NCBI RefSeq assembly: GCF_000422445.1
Contig: NZ_AULU01000017.1
Location: 1 to 64,000, forward strand
Direction: 5' to 3'
DNA from: Paenibacillus assamensis DSM 18201
Lineage (GTDB): Bacteria > Bacillota > Bacilli > Paenibacillales > Paenibacillaceae
Length of the DNA: 64,000 nt
A program made the position numbers and the translations under genes. Below, piece after piece: positions 46,290 to 54,719 of this stretch; positions within the stretch are counted from its first letter, which is position 1; the number at the start of each line of letters is the position of its first letter. A model generated the notes under the pieces. That model was not told where the DNA came from. It did no database searches and saw only the letters and a program-made list of their open reading frames with translations.

Positions 46290-46453
46290 CCCTCTGTCTC
46301 CATTCCGATACATTTAACACACTTTGTTGGTTGTGATTTTATGGTATGTATTTGTTCTTTTTCGTTTAAATTGTGACAATAATGCAGGTATATAAGTTGG
46401 AAAGAGGCGCAGAATGACGTATCCTAGCTTGAACGAAGCCGGACCGAGAATGT

Positions 46454-46487
46454 AAAAAGACACGGAAACACAATTCCGCGTCTTGCA
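46454..46487 (-). terminator. Terminator of the cupin gene
   Basis: On the minus strand CAAGACGCGGAA and TTCCGTGTCTTTTTA pair across a 6-nt loop, with a short T run. Confidence 0.85.
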
Positions 46488-46556
46488 ATCTAATTGTTCA
46501 CTTGCACCCCTCGATTAAACTCTTCTTCATCTGCTAGCAAAATACAGTAAAGCCGT

Positions 46557-47120
46557 TTATTCAGCAGCCATTGCAATCGCTTTTGTTTCTTGAATGGTGC
46601 CAAATGGATGCTCTGGCGGGGCATAAATGGTGTAGAGCTTGAGTGGTTCTCTACCTGTATTAATAATATTATGCCAGGTTCCAGCAGGGACCATAATCGC
46701 AGTATCATCATTGACTCTTTGTTCAATCGTCAAATTATCTTGCCTATCGCCCATCCGTACGAGCCCTTCACCATCTTCAATCCGTATGAACTGATCCGTG
46801 CCAGGGTGAACTTCCAGACCGATATCATCTCCAACATTAATGCTCATCAAAGCGACTTGCAGATGATTACCCGTCCATAGAATCGTACGATAATTACGAT
46901 TCTGCTCAGCAGCTTGATCCATATTCACGACAAATGGATTTGGGCCATAATCCTTTAACTGAATCAGTCTATCATTGACGTGCTGGCTAGGGTTCCAATT
47001 ATATTGATGAGGATACCAATTATACATAGAATGTTGGTTATTCCCGTTGTTAGGCATGCTTGGACTGTGCCATTGATAGCTATTGCATGACTTACAGTAC
47101 AAATTCATACTCATGTTCAT
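46557..47120 (-). CDS. Cupin-domain protein with Cys/Asn-rich N-terminus
   Basis: 187 aa. The first ~50 residues are rich in Met, Asn, Gln, Tyr and Trp (YCKSCNSYQWHSPSMPNN), like spore surface proteins. The cupin barrel shows GLEVHPGTDQFIRIEDGEG and IMVPAGTWHNIINTG, the metal-binding His/Glu set of mannose-6-phosphate-isomerase-like cupins. It could be a spore-coat or sugar-binding protein; unknown. ATG behind GAGAGGAAC. Confidence 0.85.
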   Translation of the reverse strand: MNMSMNLYCKSCNSYQWHSPSMPNNGNNQHSMYNWYPHQYNWNPSQHVNDRLIQLKDYGPNPFVVNMDQAAEQNRNYRTILWTGNHLQVALMSINVGDDIGLEVHPGTDQFIRIEDGEGLVRMGDRQDNLTIEQRVNDDTAIMVPAGTWHNIINTGREPLKLYTIYAPPEHPFGTIQETKAIAMAAE

Positions 47121-47298
47121 GTTCCTCTCATGAATGCATTGTTTACCCTCATCCTATGCACTCGCCTATGTAAAGGTAACAGTAGGAACCTAAAATCCCC
47201 CATAACTTTTCAATATCCAATCAATCCACTCCACTTGCGACTACGTCCTTTACGTTTACTCCACCTGCTCCCACATGCTTATTGCTCAGCTTATACAC

Positions 47299-47925
47299 TC
47301 ATTGGATTGAATCCATCAACTCATAATAATATTGAGGTTCATGAGTCTTATGAAGACGATACCAGGCATCTAAAGTTTTTGCGGAGAACACATTCAAGGC
47401 CCTCAGGACTTGTACCGTAAATTCCAACGGAGCTACTCCAGATGCAGTAATCAAAGCTCCATCCGTTACCGCAGATTCCTTTTTGTAATACGCTTCGCCC
47501 GTATAAGCAGGGCAGATCATTTTAAGGTACTCCAGATCATTGCTTGTATGCCAACGTGAATGTAGCAATTCTGCCTGAGCAAGTCCCATGGTAGCACCAC
47601 AAATCGCTGCCACCAACTTCCCCTCATTTAAACAGCTCGCTGCCATTTTTAAAATGGGTTGGTGAATGGCTTCCGTCCACGTATCTCCACCAGGTAAAAT
47701 CAATGCATCTATGCTCTCAATGCTGCAATCATCCAGTTGAAGGTCAGGCTGTATTTTCAATCCGCCCATAGTCGTTATAGGGGTCTTTTCCATTCCTACC
47801 GTAACGATTTTGCATGGGGACAGGCCTTTCTTAAAATATCTTCCCGAGTTCAACTCCGCAGTTAAGTAACCTATTTCCCAATCTGCCATTGTGTCAAAAA
47901 CATATAGATATACCGTATGATTCAT
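47299..47925 (-). CDS. DJ-1/PfpI family glutamine amidotransferase-like protein
   Basis: 208 aa from ATG at 47925 (TATGGGGGGATTT upstream; the open frame before it has none). VYLYVFDTMADWEIGYLTAE is the family start; LVAAICGATMGLAQAELL holds the nucleophile Cys; SAVTDGALITASGVAPLEF is the third motif. By family a stress-response or chaperone-like hydrolase. The next gene upstream, on the same strand, is a WYL regulator, but a terminator separates them. Confidence 0.9.
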   Translation of the reverse strand: MNHTVYLYVFDTMADWEIGYLTAELNSGRYFKKGLSPCKIVTVGMEKTPITTMGGLKIQPDLQLDDCSIESIDALILPGGDTWTEAIHQPILKMAASCLNEGKLVAAICGATMGLAQAELLHSRWHTSNDLEYLKMICPAYTGEAYYKKESAVTDGALITASGVAPLEFTVQVLRALNVFSAKTLDAWYRLHKTHEPQYYYELMDSIQ

Positions 47926-48005
47926 TAAGTAAATCCCCCCATAGTTCACTATCCGTTGAATACTATCAACTTGCTATTCATCGTTAATCATTGATTATCT
48001 CCATA

Positions 48006-48043
48006 ATAAAATAGCTCCACTGACAACTGCTGTCAGTGAAGCT
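48006..48043 (-). terminator. Terminator of the WYL regulator gene
   Basis: CACTGACA and TGTCAGTG pair across ACTGC, with outer AGCT pairs, then ATTTTA on the minus strand. Confidence 0.8.
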
Positions 48044-48044
48044 G

Positions 48045-49010
48045 TTAAAGTTGATAATGTTCCATTAATTCCGACACCACTGCAAGAAGTGCATCCTTCA
48101 CACTTTGAGGTTCGATGACTTGAATGGATTTCCCATAGGGTAGTAGTAAATAAGGGATATAGCTATGGCTGGCTTCTTCCTCAAGTATAAAGGTTGCTTG
48201 ATTGGATGTTCGATCTTTCAGATGATGTCCCAAGTACCAATGTAGGCATAGATCATCCAATGCTTCTGGTCTGCCTCCGATAGTTACAGCAACTAAACCA
48301 TTCTTGCCCGCTGCATCATGCAGCAAATTTTGCATAAAAAATTCACGGGCCGAAAAAGTATCAGGACGCTCAAATAGATGTTGAGTACGCTTGATTTGTT
48401 GAATACGGTCTATGCGAAAGCAGCGAATCTCATTTCTAAGGTGGCAAAAGGCAACCGTATACCATTTATCGTTCCAGTAAACCATTCCATAAGGATCTAC
48501 CAACCTGTGCTTCGGTTGCTCTTCACGGTTTGTTCGATATTCCATTTCTACAGAAAACTCGCTTGCTACAGCCTGCTCCAATTCTGCCAATATCGTCTGA
48601 ACAGAAGGAAGAGCTGCCGTACGATTGATAACTTCAAATCCTGTTAATTGACGACTAAGGTTAGCTTCTTGCTCCTGATTGGAATACATTTTCAACTTTG
48701 ATGTCGCATTTTCTAATGCATCACTCAGAGGATATCCCGCTTCTTTTGCAAAAACAGCAGCATGAAGGAGCGCCTTCTTCTCATCCATATCAAATATTAG
48801 CGGCGCTTTAATGAAATGATTCAGCAAGCTATATCCGCCATGATGACCTGCGTCGGATATAATAGGCACTCCACTGGCACACAAGGCGTCTATATACCGA
48901 TATACGGTCCTTATGTTGATTTCTAACTTTTCTGCTATTTGCTTTGCAGTTATTTTTCCGCCAGCGTTCAACATCCATAGGATGGCGAGCATATTATCGT
49001 TTTTAGGCAT
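48045..49010 (-). CDS. HTH/WYL-domain transcriptional regulator
   Basis: 321 aa from ATG at 49010, with GAGGGAACACACA upstream. N-terminal HTH_11 (LNAGGKITAKQIAEKLEINI, then RTVYRYIDALCASGVPI). The WYL domain lies in the middle (VDPYGMVYWNDKWYTVAFCH then LRNEIRCFRIDRIQ). Such YafY-type regulators sense nucleic-acid or nucleotide ligands. It precedes the PfpI-like gene, which it may control (inference). Confidence 0.9.
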   Translation of the reverse strand: MPKNDNMLAILWMLNAGGKITAKQIAEKLEINIRTVYRYIDALCASGVPIISDAGHHGGYSLLNHFIKAPLIFDMDEKKALLHAAVFAKEAGYPLSDALENATSKLKMYSNQEQEANLSRQLTGFEVINRTAALPSVQTILAELEQAVASEFSVEMEYRTNREEQPKHRLVDPYGMVYWNDKWYTVAFCHLRNEIRCFRIDRIQQIKRTQHLFERPDTFSAREFFMQNLLHDAAGKNGLVAVTIGGRPEALDDLCLHWYLGHHLKDRTSNQATFILEEEASHSYIPYLLLPYGKSIQVIEPQSVKDALLAVVSELMEHYQL

Positions 49011-49168
49011 TGTGTGTTCCCTCGTCACTCTTCTAAACTAAGCTACTATACGTGCTTACTACTTTATAAGTCACACTGTTCTTTTGATGTCGAACCATCC
49101 ACATCGCGCATTCCGTAATTCATATTACTCTTCACAAGGTTGATATGGGAAGCTTAACAAATAAGGGA

Positions 49169-49879
49169 CTAACACCTTACATGCTTACGCTTAAAGCCAA
49201 CCTGTCCTTTATCAATTGCCTTTTGAATATTTTCGGACGCGTTAATAAACTTGCTTTTTCCTTTCTCTGTTTGGACTTCGAGCGAGCCTACTGCCTTCGC
49301 AGTTTGAACCGCCAGATCGTGAAGTGGCATGTAGGAAGTTGCTACCGTATACAGGAAATTATTCATAGAATACTTCGTTCTTTCAGGAGCATCATAAATC
49401 GTATTTTTCACCGTTTCAAGCATGCTAGCGATTTTGCTTTCCGAAAACTCATGGTCTTTGCGATTGCCCAACAACCAGCAGTAGCAGCTCCAGCCTGCTG
49501 ACATTTTGAGCTCCTCGCCACTTGTAATCCAATCATCTGCCACTTCCTGTGCAATATCTGCTTCAGCCAACGTTACCGCAACCACATAATCGGAAAGCAT
49601 ATAGAAGTAAGCCGTATCCATCCACCGATCAAAATCCGCCTTCGTCATTGCTTTCGGATCTGCAATTATGCCAGCAAAGTACATAGCGTCATAATTCCCT
49701 GTGGCATAAAGCTGCTCAGCCAACTCTTGATTGATCTTGATCTTCTTCGCAATTGGCTTCATTTGGCCTGTAGCCACACCAAAAAGCGGCTCGTGCGCAC
49801 CACTAGACATATATATTTTCTTCGTTCGTTCTTTACCGAGCGCTTCAAGCTCTTGAATCACCGTTTCAAAATTCATCAT
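49169..49879 (-). CDS. DNA alkylation repair enzyme (AlkD-like)
   Basis: 236 aa, all-helical with HEAT-like repeats. IKINQELAEQLYATGNYDAM and YFAGIIADPKAMTKADFDRW are AlkD-family motifs; WSCYCWLLGNRKDHEF and PERTKYSMNNFLYTVATSYM complete the groove. By family it excises N3- or N7-alkyl purines without base flipping. ATG after GGAAAGAAGTGATAT. Monocistronic. Confidence 0.85.
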   Translation of the reverse strand: MMNFETVIQELEALGKERTKKIYMSSGAHEPLFGVATGQMKPIAKKIKINQELAEQLYATGNYDAMYFAGIIADPKAMTKADFDRWMDTAYFYMLSDYVVAVTLAEADIAQEVADDWITSGEELKMSAGWSCYCWLLGNRKDHEFSESKIASMLETVKNTIYDAPERTKYSMNNFLYTVATSYMPLHDLAVQTAKAVGSLEVQTEKGKSKFINASENIQKAIDKGQVGFKRKHVRC

Positions 49880-49967
49880 ATATCACTTCTTTCCTTGAAG
49901 GTTTCTATTAAGATTATAACCATTGATTTTATGACTCATGTAATCCTTACTCTGCTTTCCCTATTAT

Positions 49968-50027
49968 ACAAAAAGGCCCCCCTAGCCTGCACCTTTTTGA
50001 AGCAATCAGACTGGGGCTACCTTTTAA
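49968..50027. terminator. Bidirectional terminator between two convergent or tandem genes
   Basis: AAAAAGGCCCCCCTAGCC pairs with a downstream GGGGCTACCTTTT through a long imperfect stem, with A and T runs on both sides. Confidence 0.6.
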
Positions 50028-50049
50028 ATTACAGCTCCTTGCTCGAATT

Positions 50050-50574
50050 TTATATGTAAGGTTCATAATCATTTTCATATGATATTTTCGTCTCTTCAAG
50101 TGTCGGAGTTTCTAAAAATTCCACTTTTTCAATGTTCATGTGAAAGAAATCATTAGCTAATATTCTGACTATTCTCTCTACACTCATTTTATCCCACTCT
50201 TGAGACAGCTTTGAATATACATAAATGTAAGTAGGCTTATGTCCTTTATCATTTATTGGAGCAGCGTGATTAACTTGATATACGATTTCTTCTTCGTTCC
50301 TCGGATATATATAACTATAATCAACATCTTTGCTACCTCTAATAAAGCTATTAATTCCGTCACAAAAATCTTTATCTACATTATTTTTATCAATTTCATT
50401 GTTTAATAAATTAAGGAGACAAGGTTGAGTCAATAAATCAAAATGTCCTAAAAAGTTGGTTTTTTCTTCATCTAAATATAATACAATTTCATCATTACAA
50501 CTTTTTTCACAGAATCCATATACTCCATACCAAAATAGCCAATGTCGCACATTTACATATATCGTATTAGCCAT
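50050..50574 (-). CDS. AT-rich hypothetical protein
   Basis: 174 aa. Rich in Asn, Asp, Glu, Tyr and Ile, with clearly more AT-rich codons than the genes around it, suggesting transfer. No recognised domain. Visible elements: an aromatic N-terminus (VRHWLFWYGVYGFCEK), an acidic middle and a C-terminal helix (MSVERIVRILANDFFHMNIE). Start ATG with GGAGATGATGGG upstream. Its size and its neighbour suggest an immunity-type gene, but that is only inference. Confidence 0.7.
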   Translation of the reverse strand: MANTIYVNVRHWLFWYGVYGFCEKSCNDEIVLYLDEEKTNFLGHFDLLTQPCLLNLLNNEIDKNNVDKDFCDGINSFIRGSKDVDYSYIYPRNEEEIVYQVNHAAPINDKGHKPTYIYVYSKLSQEWDKMSVERIVRILANDFFHMNIEKVEFLETPTLEETKISYENDYEPYI

Positions 50575-50760
50575 ATCCCATCATCTCCTACTTCATTTTG
50601 ATTCTCTACTATATATAAATTGAAGTTATTACTTCATATATGAGAAACTATGGAAGAGGCCATAAGTCTTATTACGGCTAATCCATTTGTCAGCAAGCGT
50701 ATTAAAATCAATTATCGGACACGTAATAGCCTAATTTCACACTATTAGAGGTGTTAAGCC

Positions 50761-51234
50761 ATGGATAATCAAGAGTTGAACAAACATTTAGTTAATATCG
50801 TCCAAGAATACGGATCAAAATGGAACGTCATCGAAGATCGCATTTATAAGCAGTTTACACAAGAAGAAGCTGAATTAAGAGAAAAATATACCGGTGATGA
50901 ATATCATTTTGTAACACGAACAGATTGGCATGAAGAATTTTCGGGGCTAATCAGCCCTATTTTTGTTGAATACTGCACCGACAAAAAGAGGGTGTATGGC
51001 GGTACAAGCAGACAGAGCTTTGGTTTCCCGGTGAAATTCAATGGGATAGAGCACCCTATTGAAACAAGTGTTGAACGTAAGAATAAAAACCGTGCAGAAG
51101 TTTATATCAAAACAGAAACTAACTTTGATGATGAATATCTGTTTGTGTTATTGAGAAAGGCCGATACATGGAAAATTGATAACTATAAAAATAGGCGTTA
51201 CGGCAATGAAAAGTGGAATACTTGCATACTATGA
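50761..51234 (+). CDS. NTF2-fold immunity-like protein
   Basis: 157 aa. Helical N-terminus (residues 1-45, HLVNIVQEYGSKWNVIEDRI) then beta strands: RVYGGTSRQSFGFPVKFNGI, RAEVYIKTETNFDDEYLFVL and WKIDNYKNRRYGNEKW. The pattern matches NTF2-fold immunity proteins of polymorphic toxin systems. No toxin gene lies beside it, so it would be an orphan immunity gene, defending against a neighbour's toxin (inference). SD GAGGTG before ATG. AT-rich like its divergent neighbour. Confidence 0.65.
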   Translation: MDNQELNKHLVNIVQEYGSKWNVIEDRIYKQFTQEEAELREKYTGDEYHFVTRTDWHEEFSGLISPIFVEYCTDKKRVYGGTSRQSFGFPVKFNGIEHPIETSVERKNKNRAEVYIKTETNFDDEYLFVLLRKADTWKIDNYKNRRYGNEKWNTCIL

Positions 51235-51250
51235 ATTACATACTAAAAGC

Positions 51251-51290
51251 AAAATCCCTAACCCATTATAAATATGGTTAGGGATTTATA
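51251..51290 (+). terminator. Terminator of the immunity-like gene
   Basis: AAATCCCTAACC pairs perfectly with GGTTAGGGATTT across a 12-nt loop, followed by ATATTTAATT. Confidence 0.85.
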
Positions 51291-51426
51291 TTTAATTAGG
51301 CAGGATTGATCAGGCCCAACCTTACGTGTAAGCACCCAATTCCCCACGAAGCATAGATCGCATCACATCCAAGTCAATCTGTTACTACTTGAAGGGCTAC
51401 GTCCATCTTTACCTTTTGTCCATTAT

Positions 51427-52011
51427 TTATACCCTTAGTGAGCCACGGAATCCTCTAGCCGCATAATACGATTCTGCTCCATTATGGTACACAAAGACCA
51501 TATCATAACGTCGATCGCAAAAAATAGCCCCGCCAAGCTTTCTAATAGCGGCCGGTGTTTGCACCCAACTCGATGTTTTTTTATCGAACTCCCCAAGCTT
51601 CTGAAGCTCTCGGTATTGTTCTTCCGTTAACAGTTCAATGCCCATGTCAGCCGCCATATTTATGGCGCTATTTTCTGGTTTGTGCTGCTTTCTGGACTCC
51701 AATGCTTCATGATCGTAACAAACACTTCTGCGCCCCTTAGGACTTTCCGCTGAACAATCATAGAAAATGTATTCGCCTGATTGCTCATCATAACCAACAA
51801 CATCCGGTTCGCCTTCCGTCTTCTCCATCTCATAGAGCGACCACAGTTTGTCAGAATTAGCTTCGAGCTTCGCTTGAACGTTAGTCCATTCAAGGTCTGA
51901 ATGGCGGTCCATATTTTTCTCAAATCGTGCTTTTAATATTTTAAGTAGTTCCTCTTGTTGTTCTAGCGATAATTCCTTTTTACTGCTGCTTGGACTCGTT
52001 GTCATATTCAT
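51427..52011 (-). CDS. DUF4256 domain protein
   Basis: 194 aa, cytosolic. LKARFEKNMDRHSDLEWTNV, EKTEGEPDVVGYDEQSGEYI then FYDCSAESPKGRRSVCYDHE and GAIFCDRRYDMVFVYHNGAE are the hallmark segments of DUF4256. Function unknown. ATG behind AGAAGGGGGAAATG-type SD. The decayed lipoprotein gene ends 29 bp upstream, in the same orientation. Confidence 0.88.
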   Translation of the reverse strand: MNMTTSPSSSKKELSLEQQEELLKILKARFEKNMDRHSDLEWTNVQAKLEANSDKLWSLYEMEKTEGEPDVVGYDEQSGEYIFYDCSAESPKGRRSVCYDHEALESRKQHKPENSAINMAADMGIELLTEEQYRELQKLGEFDKKTSSWVQTPAAIRKLGGAIFCDRRYDMVFVYHNGAESYYAARGFRGSLRV

Positions 52012-52039
52012 TTCCCCCTTCTATTTACTTTCCAAAATA

Positions 52040-52259
52040 TCATTGAAAATTAGCCCATCCCCATCCATATGAATCATTTAAAAGCGAATAGTGTCATACT
52101 CAGGTAATGTAGACCATTCATCATAGTTCGTATTTTCTTTTGTAAGTGGTTTCTTTTCTTGCACGGCTTCTGTCTGTACGGATTGCTGATATCTGCTTGA
52201 TTACTACAAGCAGTCAGTATAGTTACTGCCGCAATGAATAGTATAACCAGTTTGTTCAT
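52040..52259 (-). pseudogene. Frameshifted small lipoprotein gene
   Basis: ATG at 52259 with AGGAGATGACTTAGC-type SD opens a lipoprotein signal (LVILFIAAVTILTACSNQAD, lipobox LTAC). The frame then degenerates. One base later the alternative frame is more protein-like: QQSVQTEAVQEKKPLTKENT then NYDEWSTLPEYDTIRF, and a further one-base shift near 52080 would continue LNDSYGWGWANFQ to the stop at 52040. Two indels are suggested, so it is probably a broken gene, or a sequencing artefact. Confidence 0.5.
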
Positions 52260-52364
52260 GCTAAGTCATCTCCTGTTGTATGATTGCCTGTCATTTTAAT
52301 ATACTTGCTCGCATTTTTCTAAAACTAGCACCCTAAACCTTTTATAACCCTGTCGCCAAAAAAA

Positions 52365-52396
52365 TAAAAAGAGAGAGGCTAAACGCCTCCCTCCTA
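52365..52396 (-). terminator. Terminator of the Dus gene
   Basis: On the minus strand GGAGGGAGGC and GCCTCTCTCT pair across GTTTA, followed by TTTTTATTTTT. Confidence 0.85.
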
Positions 52397-52414
52397 AGTC
52401 TACAGTATGAACCT

Positions 52415-53377
52415 TTACTGTTCCTCCACCACAAATTCATCGAGCAAGGCACGTGCTTCACTCGTCGACTTGGCATTCATTAAGCTATTTCTCAATTCAC
52501 CTGCTCCTCGGAATCCACGGACATAGATTTTGAAGAAGCGCGTAAGAGCGCTGAACGAACGTGGAATCAGTGCTGAATAGTGATCATGGAGATCCAGATG
52601 CAGCCGCAGCAGATCCAGCAATTCCTTACTGCTGTGTTCCTTCGGCTCCTTCTCAAACGCAAACGGATTCTGGAAAATACCACGCCCAATCATGACTCCA
52701 TCTACACCGTATTTTTCAGCGAGCTGCAATCCCGTCTGACGATCTGGAATATCCCCGTTAATCGTTAGCAGTGTATCTGGTGCCACCTCATCACGAAGTT
52801 TCTTAATCTCGGGAATCAGCTCCCAGTGAGCGTCTACTTTGCTCATTTCCTCTCTAGTCCGCAGATGAATGGACAAATTCACAATGTCCTGTTTTAGAAC
52901 ATGGGTTAACCAGTCGCGCCATTCATCTACTGCTGTGAAACCGAGCCTTGTTTTTACACTGACGGGCAGTCCCCCGGCTTTGGCGGCCTGGATAATATCC
53001 GCTGCAACGTCGGGACGACAGATCAGTCCGCTTCCCTTCCCATTCCCAGCTACATTCGCTACAGGACAACCCATGTTGATATCGATACCTTTAAACCCTG
53101 CTTTCGCCATGCCGATACTCATTTGACGAAAGAATTCCGGCTTATCTCCCCAAATATGCGCTACAATCGGCTGTTCATCCTCTGTAAAAGTCAAACGCCC
53201 GCGCACACTATGGTTCCCCTCTGGGTGACAATAGCTCTCCGTATTCGCAAACTCCGTAAAAAACACATCCGGTCTGGCTGCTTCACTTACGACGTGGCGA
53301 AACACAACATCCGTTACATCCTCCATCGGGGCCAGTACAAAAAAAGGTCGTGGCAAATCACGCCAAAAATTATCCAT
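52415..53377 (-). CDS. tRNA-dihydrouridine synthase
   Basis: 320 aa from ATG at 53377 (AGAGAGG about 11 nt upstream; an in-frame TTG at 53401 has none). FMN TIM barrel: [17 protein letters not shown] at the N-terminus, [20 protein letters not shown] with the catalytic Cys, [10 protein letters not shown], and [15 protein letters not shown]. It reduces uridines in the tRNA D-loop. Which Dus class cannot be decided by eye. Last gene with a terminator. Confidence 0.93.
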   Translation of the reverse strand: MDNFWRDLPRPFFVLAPMEDVTDVVFRHVVSEAARPDVFFTEFANTESYCHPEGNHSVRGRLTFTEDEQPIVAHIWGDKPEFFRQMSIGMAKAGFKGIDINMGCPVANVAGNGKGSGLICRPDVAADIIQAAKAGGLPVSVKTRLGFTAVDEWRDWLTHVLKQDIVNLSIHLRTREEMSKVDAHWELIPEIKKLRDEVAPDTLLTINGDIPDRQTGLQLAEKYGVDGVMIGRGIFQNPFAFEKEPKEHSSKELLDLLRLHLDLHDHYSALIPRSFSALTRFFKIYVRGFRGAGELRNSLMNAKSTSEARALLDEFVVEEQ

Positions 53378-53418
53378 TATATCAAATACCTCTCTATACA
53401 ATTTACGCGGTCAACCAT

Positions 53419-53706
53419 TTATCCAACGATCATATGGATCTCTTCCAACTTTTCATCGAAAGAAATGGTTAGATCTTTGCTGTCCAGATACCAGAGATTA
53501 TCTTCCTCCATATAGAAATGAATGCCCTCTACCGTATGGGTAAGTCCTGGTCTTGTAGGTTCATCCTTCGTAACACCAAGTGATAATCCCGGGCACACAC
53601 TTCCGCAGCCACCCATCTTTACGAAAATCCGCAGGTTGTCACCTTCTACTAACTCCATTTGCTCTTTGTACCAACGTGCCGCCATTGTTTCTACTACTAA
53701 CTTCAT
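53419..53706 (-). CDS. HesB/YneR-like Fe-S assembly-type protein
   Basis: 95 aa from ATG at 53706 (GGAGTTGAGAG upstream). AARWYKEQMELVEGDNLRIF then VKMGGCGSVCPGLSLGV, with two Cys in GGCGSVCPG, matches the HesB/YneR subgroup, which has this pair rather than the three Cys of IscA. The C-terminal half (GIHFYMEEDNLWYLDSKDLT) fits. The function of YneR-type proteins is unknown. Monocistronic. Confidence 0.85.
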   Translation of the reverse strand: MKLVVETMAARWYKEQMELVEGDNLRIFVKMGGCGSVCPGLSLGVTKDEPTRPGLTHTVEGIHFYMEEDNLWYLDSKDLTISFDEKLEEIHMIVG

Positions 53707-53921
53707 CTCTCTCAACTCCTTACTCTATCTCTGTTCTTCTATTGTAACCCGATTGTACCATTATAAATGACAAATGGAGAAACAAAGCAACTTCTCGGCC
53801 CATTTCCTAAAATAACCTTTCGGGATCGTTAGGAATCCAGATTGGATTCGTAAACTCTACGGAGCGTTTATTGAAGGAGCTGCTAATAATTGTTACTCTT
53901 CATGTACAGGAGGTGTACTAT

Positions 53922-54572
53922 ATGGATTGCCGTAAGGTCGGAGGACTGATTTATACCGTTCGTAAAGAGAAAAAGATGACGCAAAGTGAATTAGCCCATC
54001 TTTTGAATATTAGTGATAAGACGATTTCAAAATGGGAGCGGGGGTTAGGTTGCCCCGATGTGTCCTTACTTGGAGAACTATCCAACGTGTTAGGGGTAAA
54101 TATCGAGCAAATTCTATTAGGTAACTTAGATCCTAACGAGCAGGATAAAGGAAATATGGTGAACGTGAAATTTTACGTCTGCCAAACTTGTGACAATGTA
54201 ATGACCAGTACGGGAGCTGCGGGCCTTTCATGCTGCGGCAGAACGCTGGAGCCTCTGCTGCCAAAGCCGGATAACGCTGATCATCACATAACGGTTCTCG
54301 AACTGGAGGATGACTACTTTGTTACAATGGCGCACGAAATGAGCAAAGACCACTATATATCATTTGCAGCGTATTGCTCGTACGACAGAATGATGATTAT
54401 CAAATTGTACCCTGAACAACCAGCAGAAGTACGCTTCCCCAAGCTGTCCGCTGGAAAGTTGTATGCGTATTGCAACCAACATGGATTATGGGAATACGAG
54501 CAAAAGGAGCTCGGATCAACCTTTACACCTAGTGAATTTGTCTTCTCTAGCTACAACACTCCACATAAGTAG
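53922..54572 (+). CDS. XRE-type regulator fused to a desulfoferrodoxin (superoxide reductase)-like domain
   Basis: 216 aa from ATG at 53922 (AGGAGGTGTACTAT before it; the open frame upstream has no SD). Residues ~5-65 are an XRE HTH (MTQSELAHLLNISDKTISKW). Residues 87-105 form a rubredoxin-like FeS4 site, C87-x2-C90-x13-C104-C105. Residues 121-190 carry the five ligands of a superoxide-reductase Fe centre: H122 (DHHITV), H138 (MAHEM), H144 (DHYI), C184 and H187 (YCNQHGLW). The order and spacing match desulfoferrodoxin. It lies 148 bp upstream of nirB in the same direction. I infer an iron-based redox or NO sensor that controls the nitrite operon or a related set; DNA binding and iron content are unproven. 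Confidence 0.85.
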   Translation: MDCRKVGGLIYTVRKEKKMTQSELAHLLNISDKTISKWERGLGCPDVSLLGELSNVLGVNIEQILLGNLDPNEQDKGNMVNVKFYVCQTCDNVMTSTGAAGLSCCGRTLEPLLPKPDNADHHITVLELEDDYFVTMAHEMSKDHYISFAAYCSYDRMMIIKLYPEQPAEVRFPKLSAGKLYAYCNQHGLWEYEQKELGSTFTPSEFVFSSYNTPHK

Positions 54573-54666
54573 GGTGTCGGTCACTATATTTCAAGCCTTT
54601 TCTTATTATTCAATGACCTTTCTAATTTACCCATTTCCCAATTTATGATAAAATAAACTTATCAAA

Positions 54667-54682
54667 TGTGAAACTTTTCACA
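54667..54682 (+). promoter_or_regulatory. Fnr/CRP-type box upstream of nirB
   Basis: TGTGA-AACTTT-TCACA, a perfect Fnr consensus of Bacillus. It is only 38-53 bp before the nirB ATG, and a -10-like TATGAT/TAAAAT (54644-54652) lies upstream of it, so an activator position at -41.5 is not obvious. It could mediate repression, or the true start site may differ. Confidence 0.7.
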
Positions 54683-54719
54683 GATTAAAGTGAATGTTTT
54701 CGCAATGAGGAGGATTGCT

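Noticed and set aside
54667-54682. Rex operator instead of an Fnr box
   Set aside because: Rex sites have TGTGAA-N6-TTCACA (18 bp); here the gap between GAA and TTC is four, which fits Fnr/CRP spacing.
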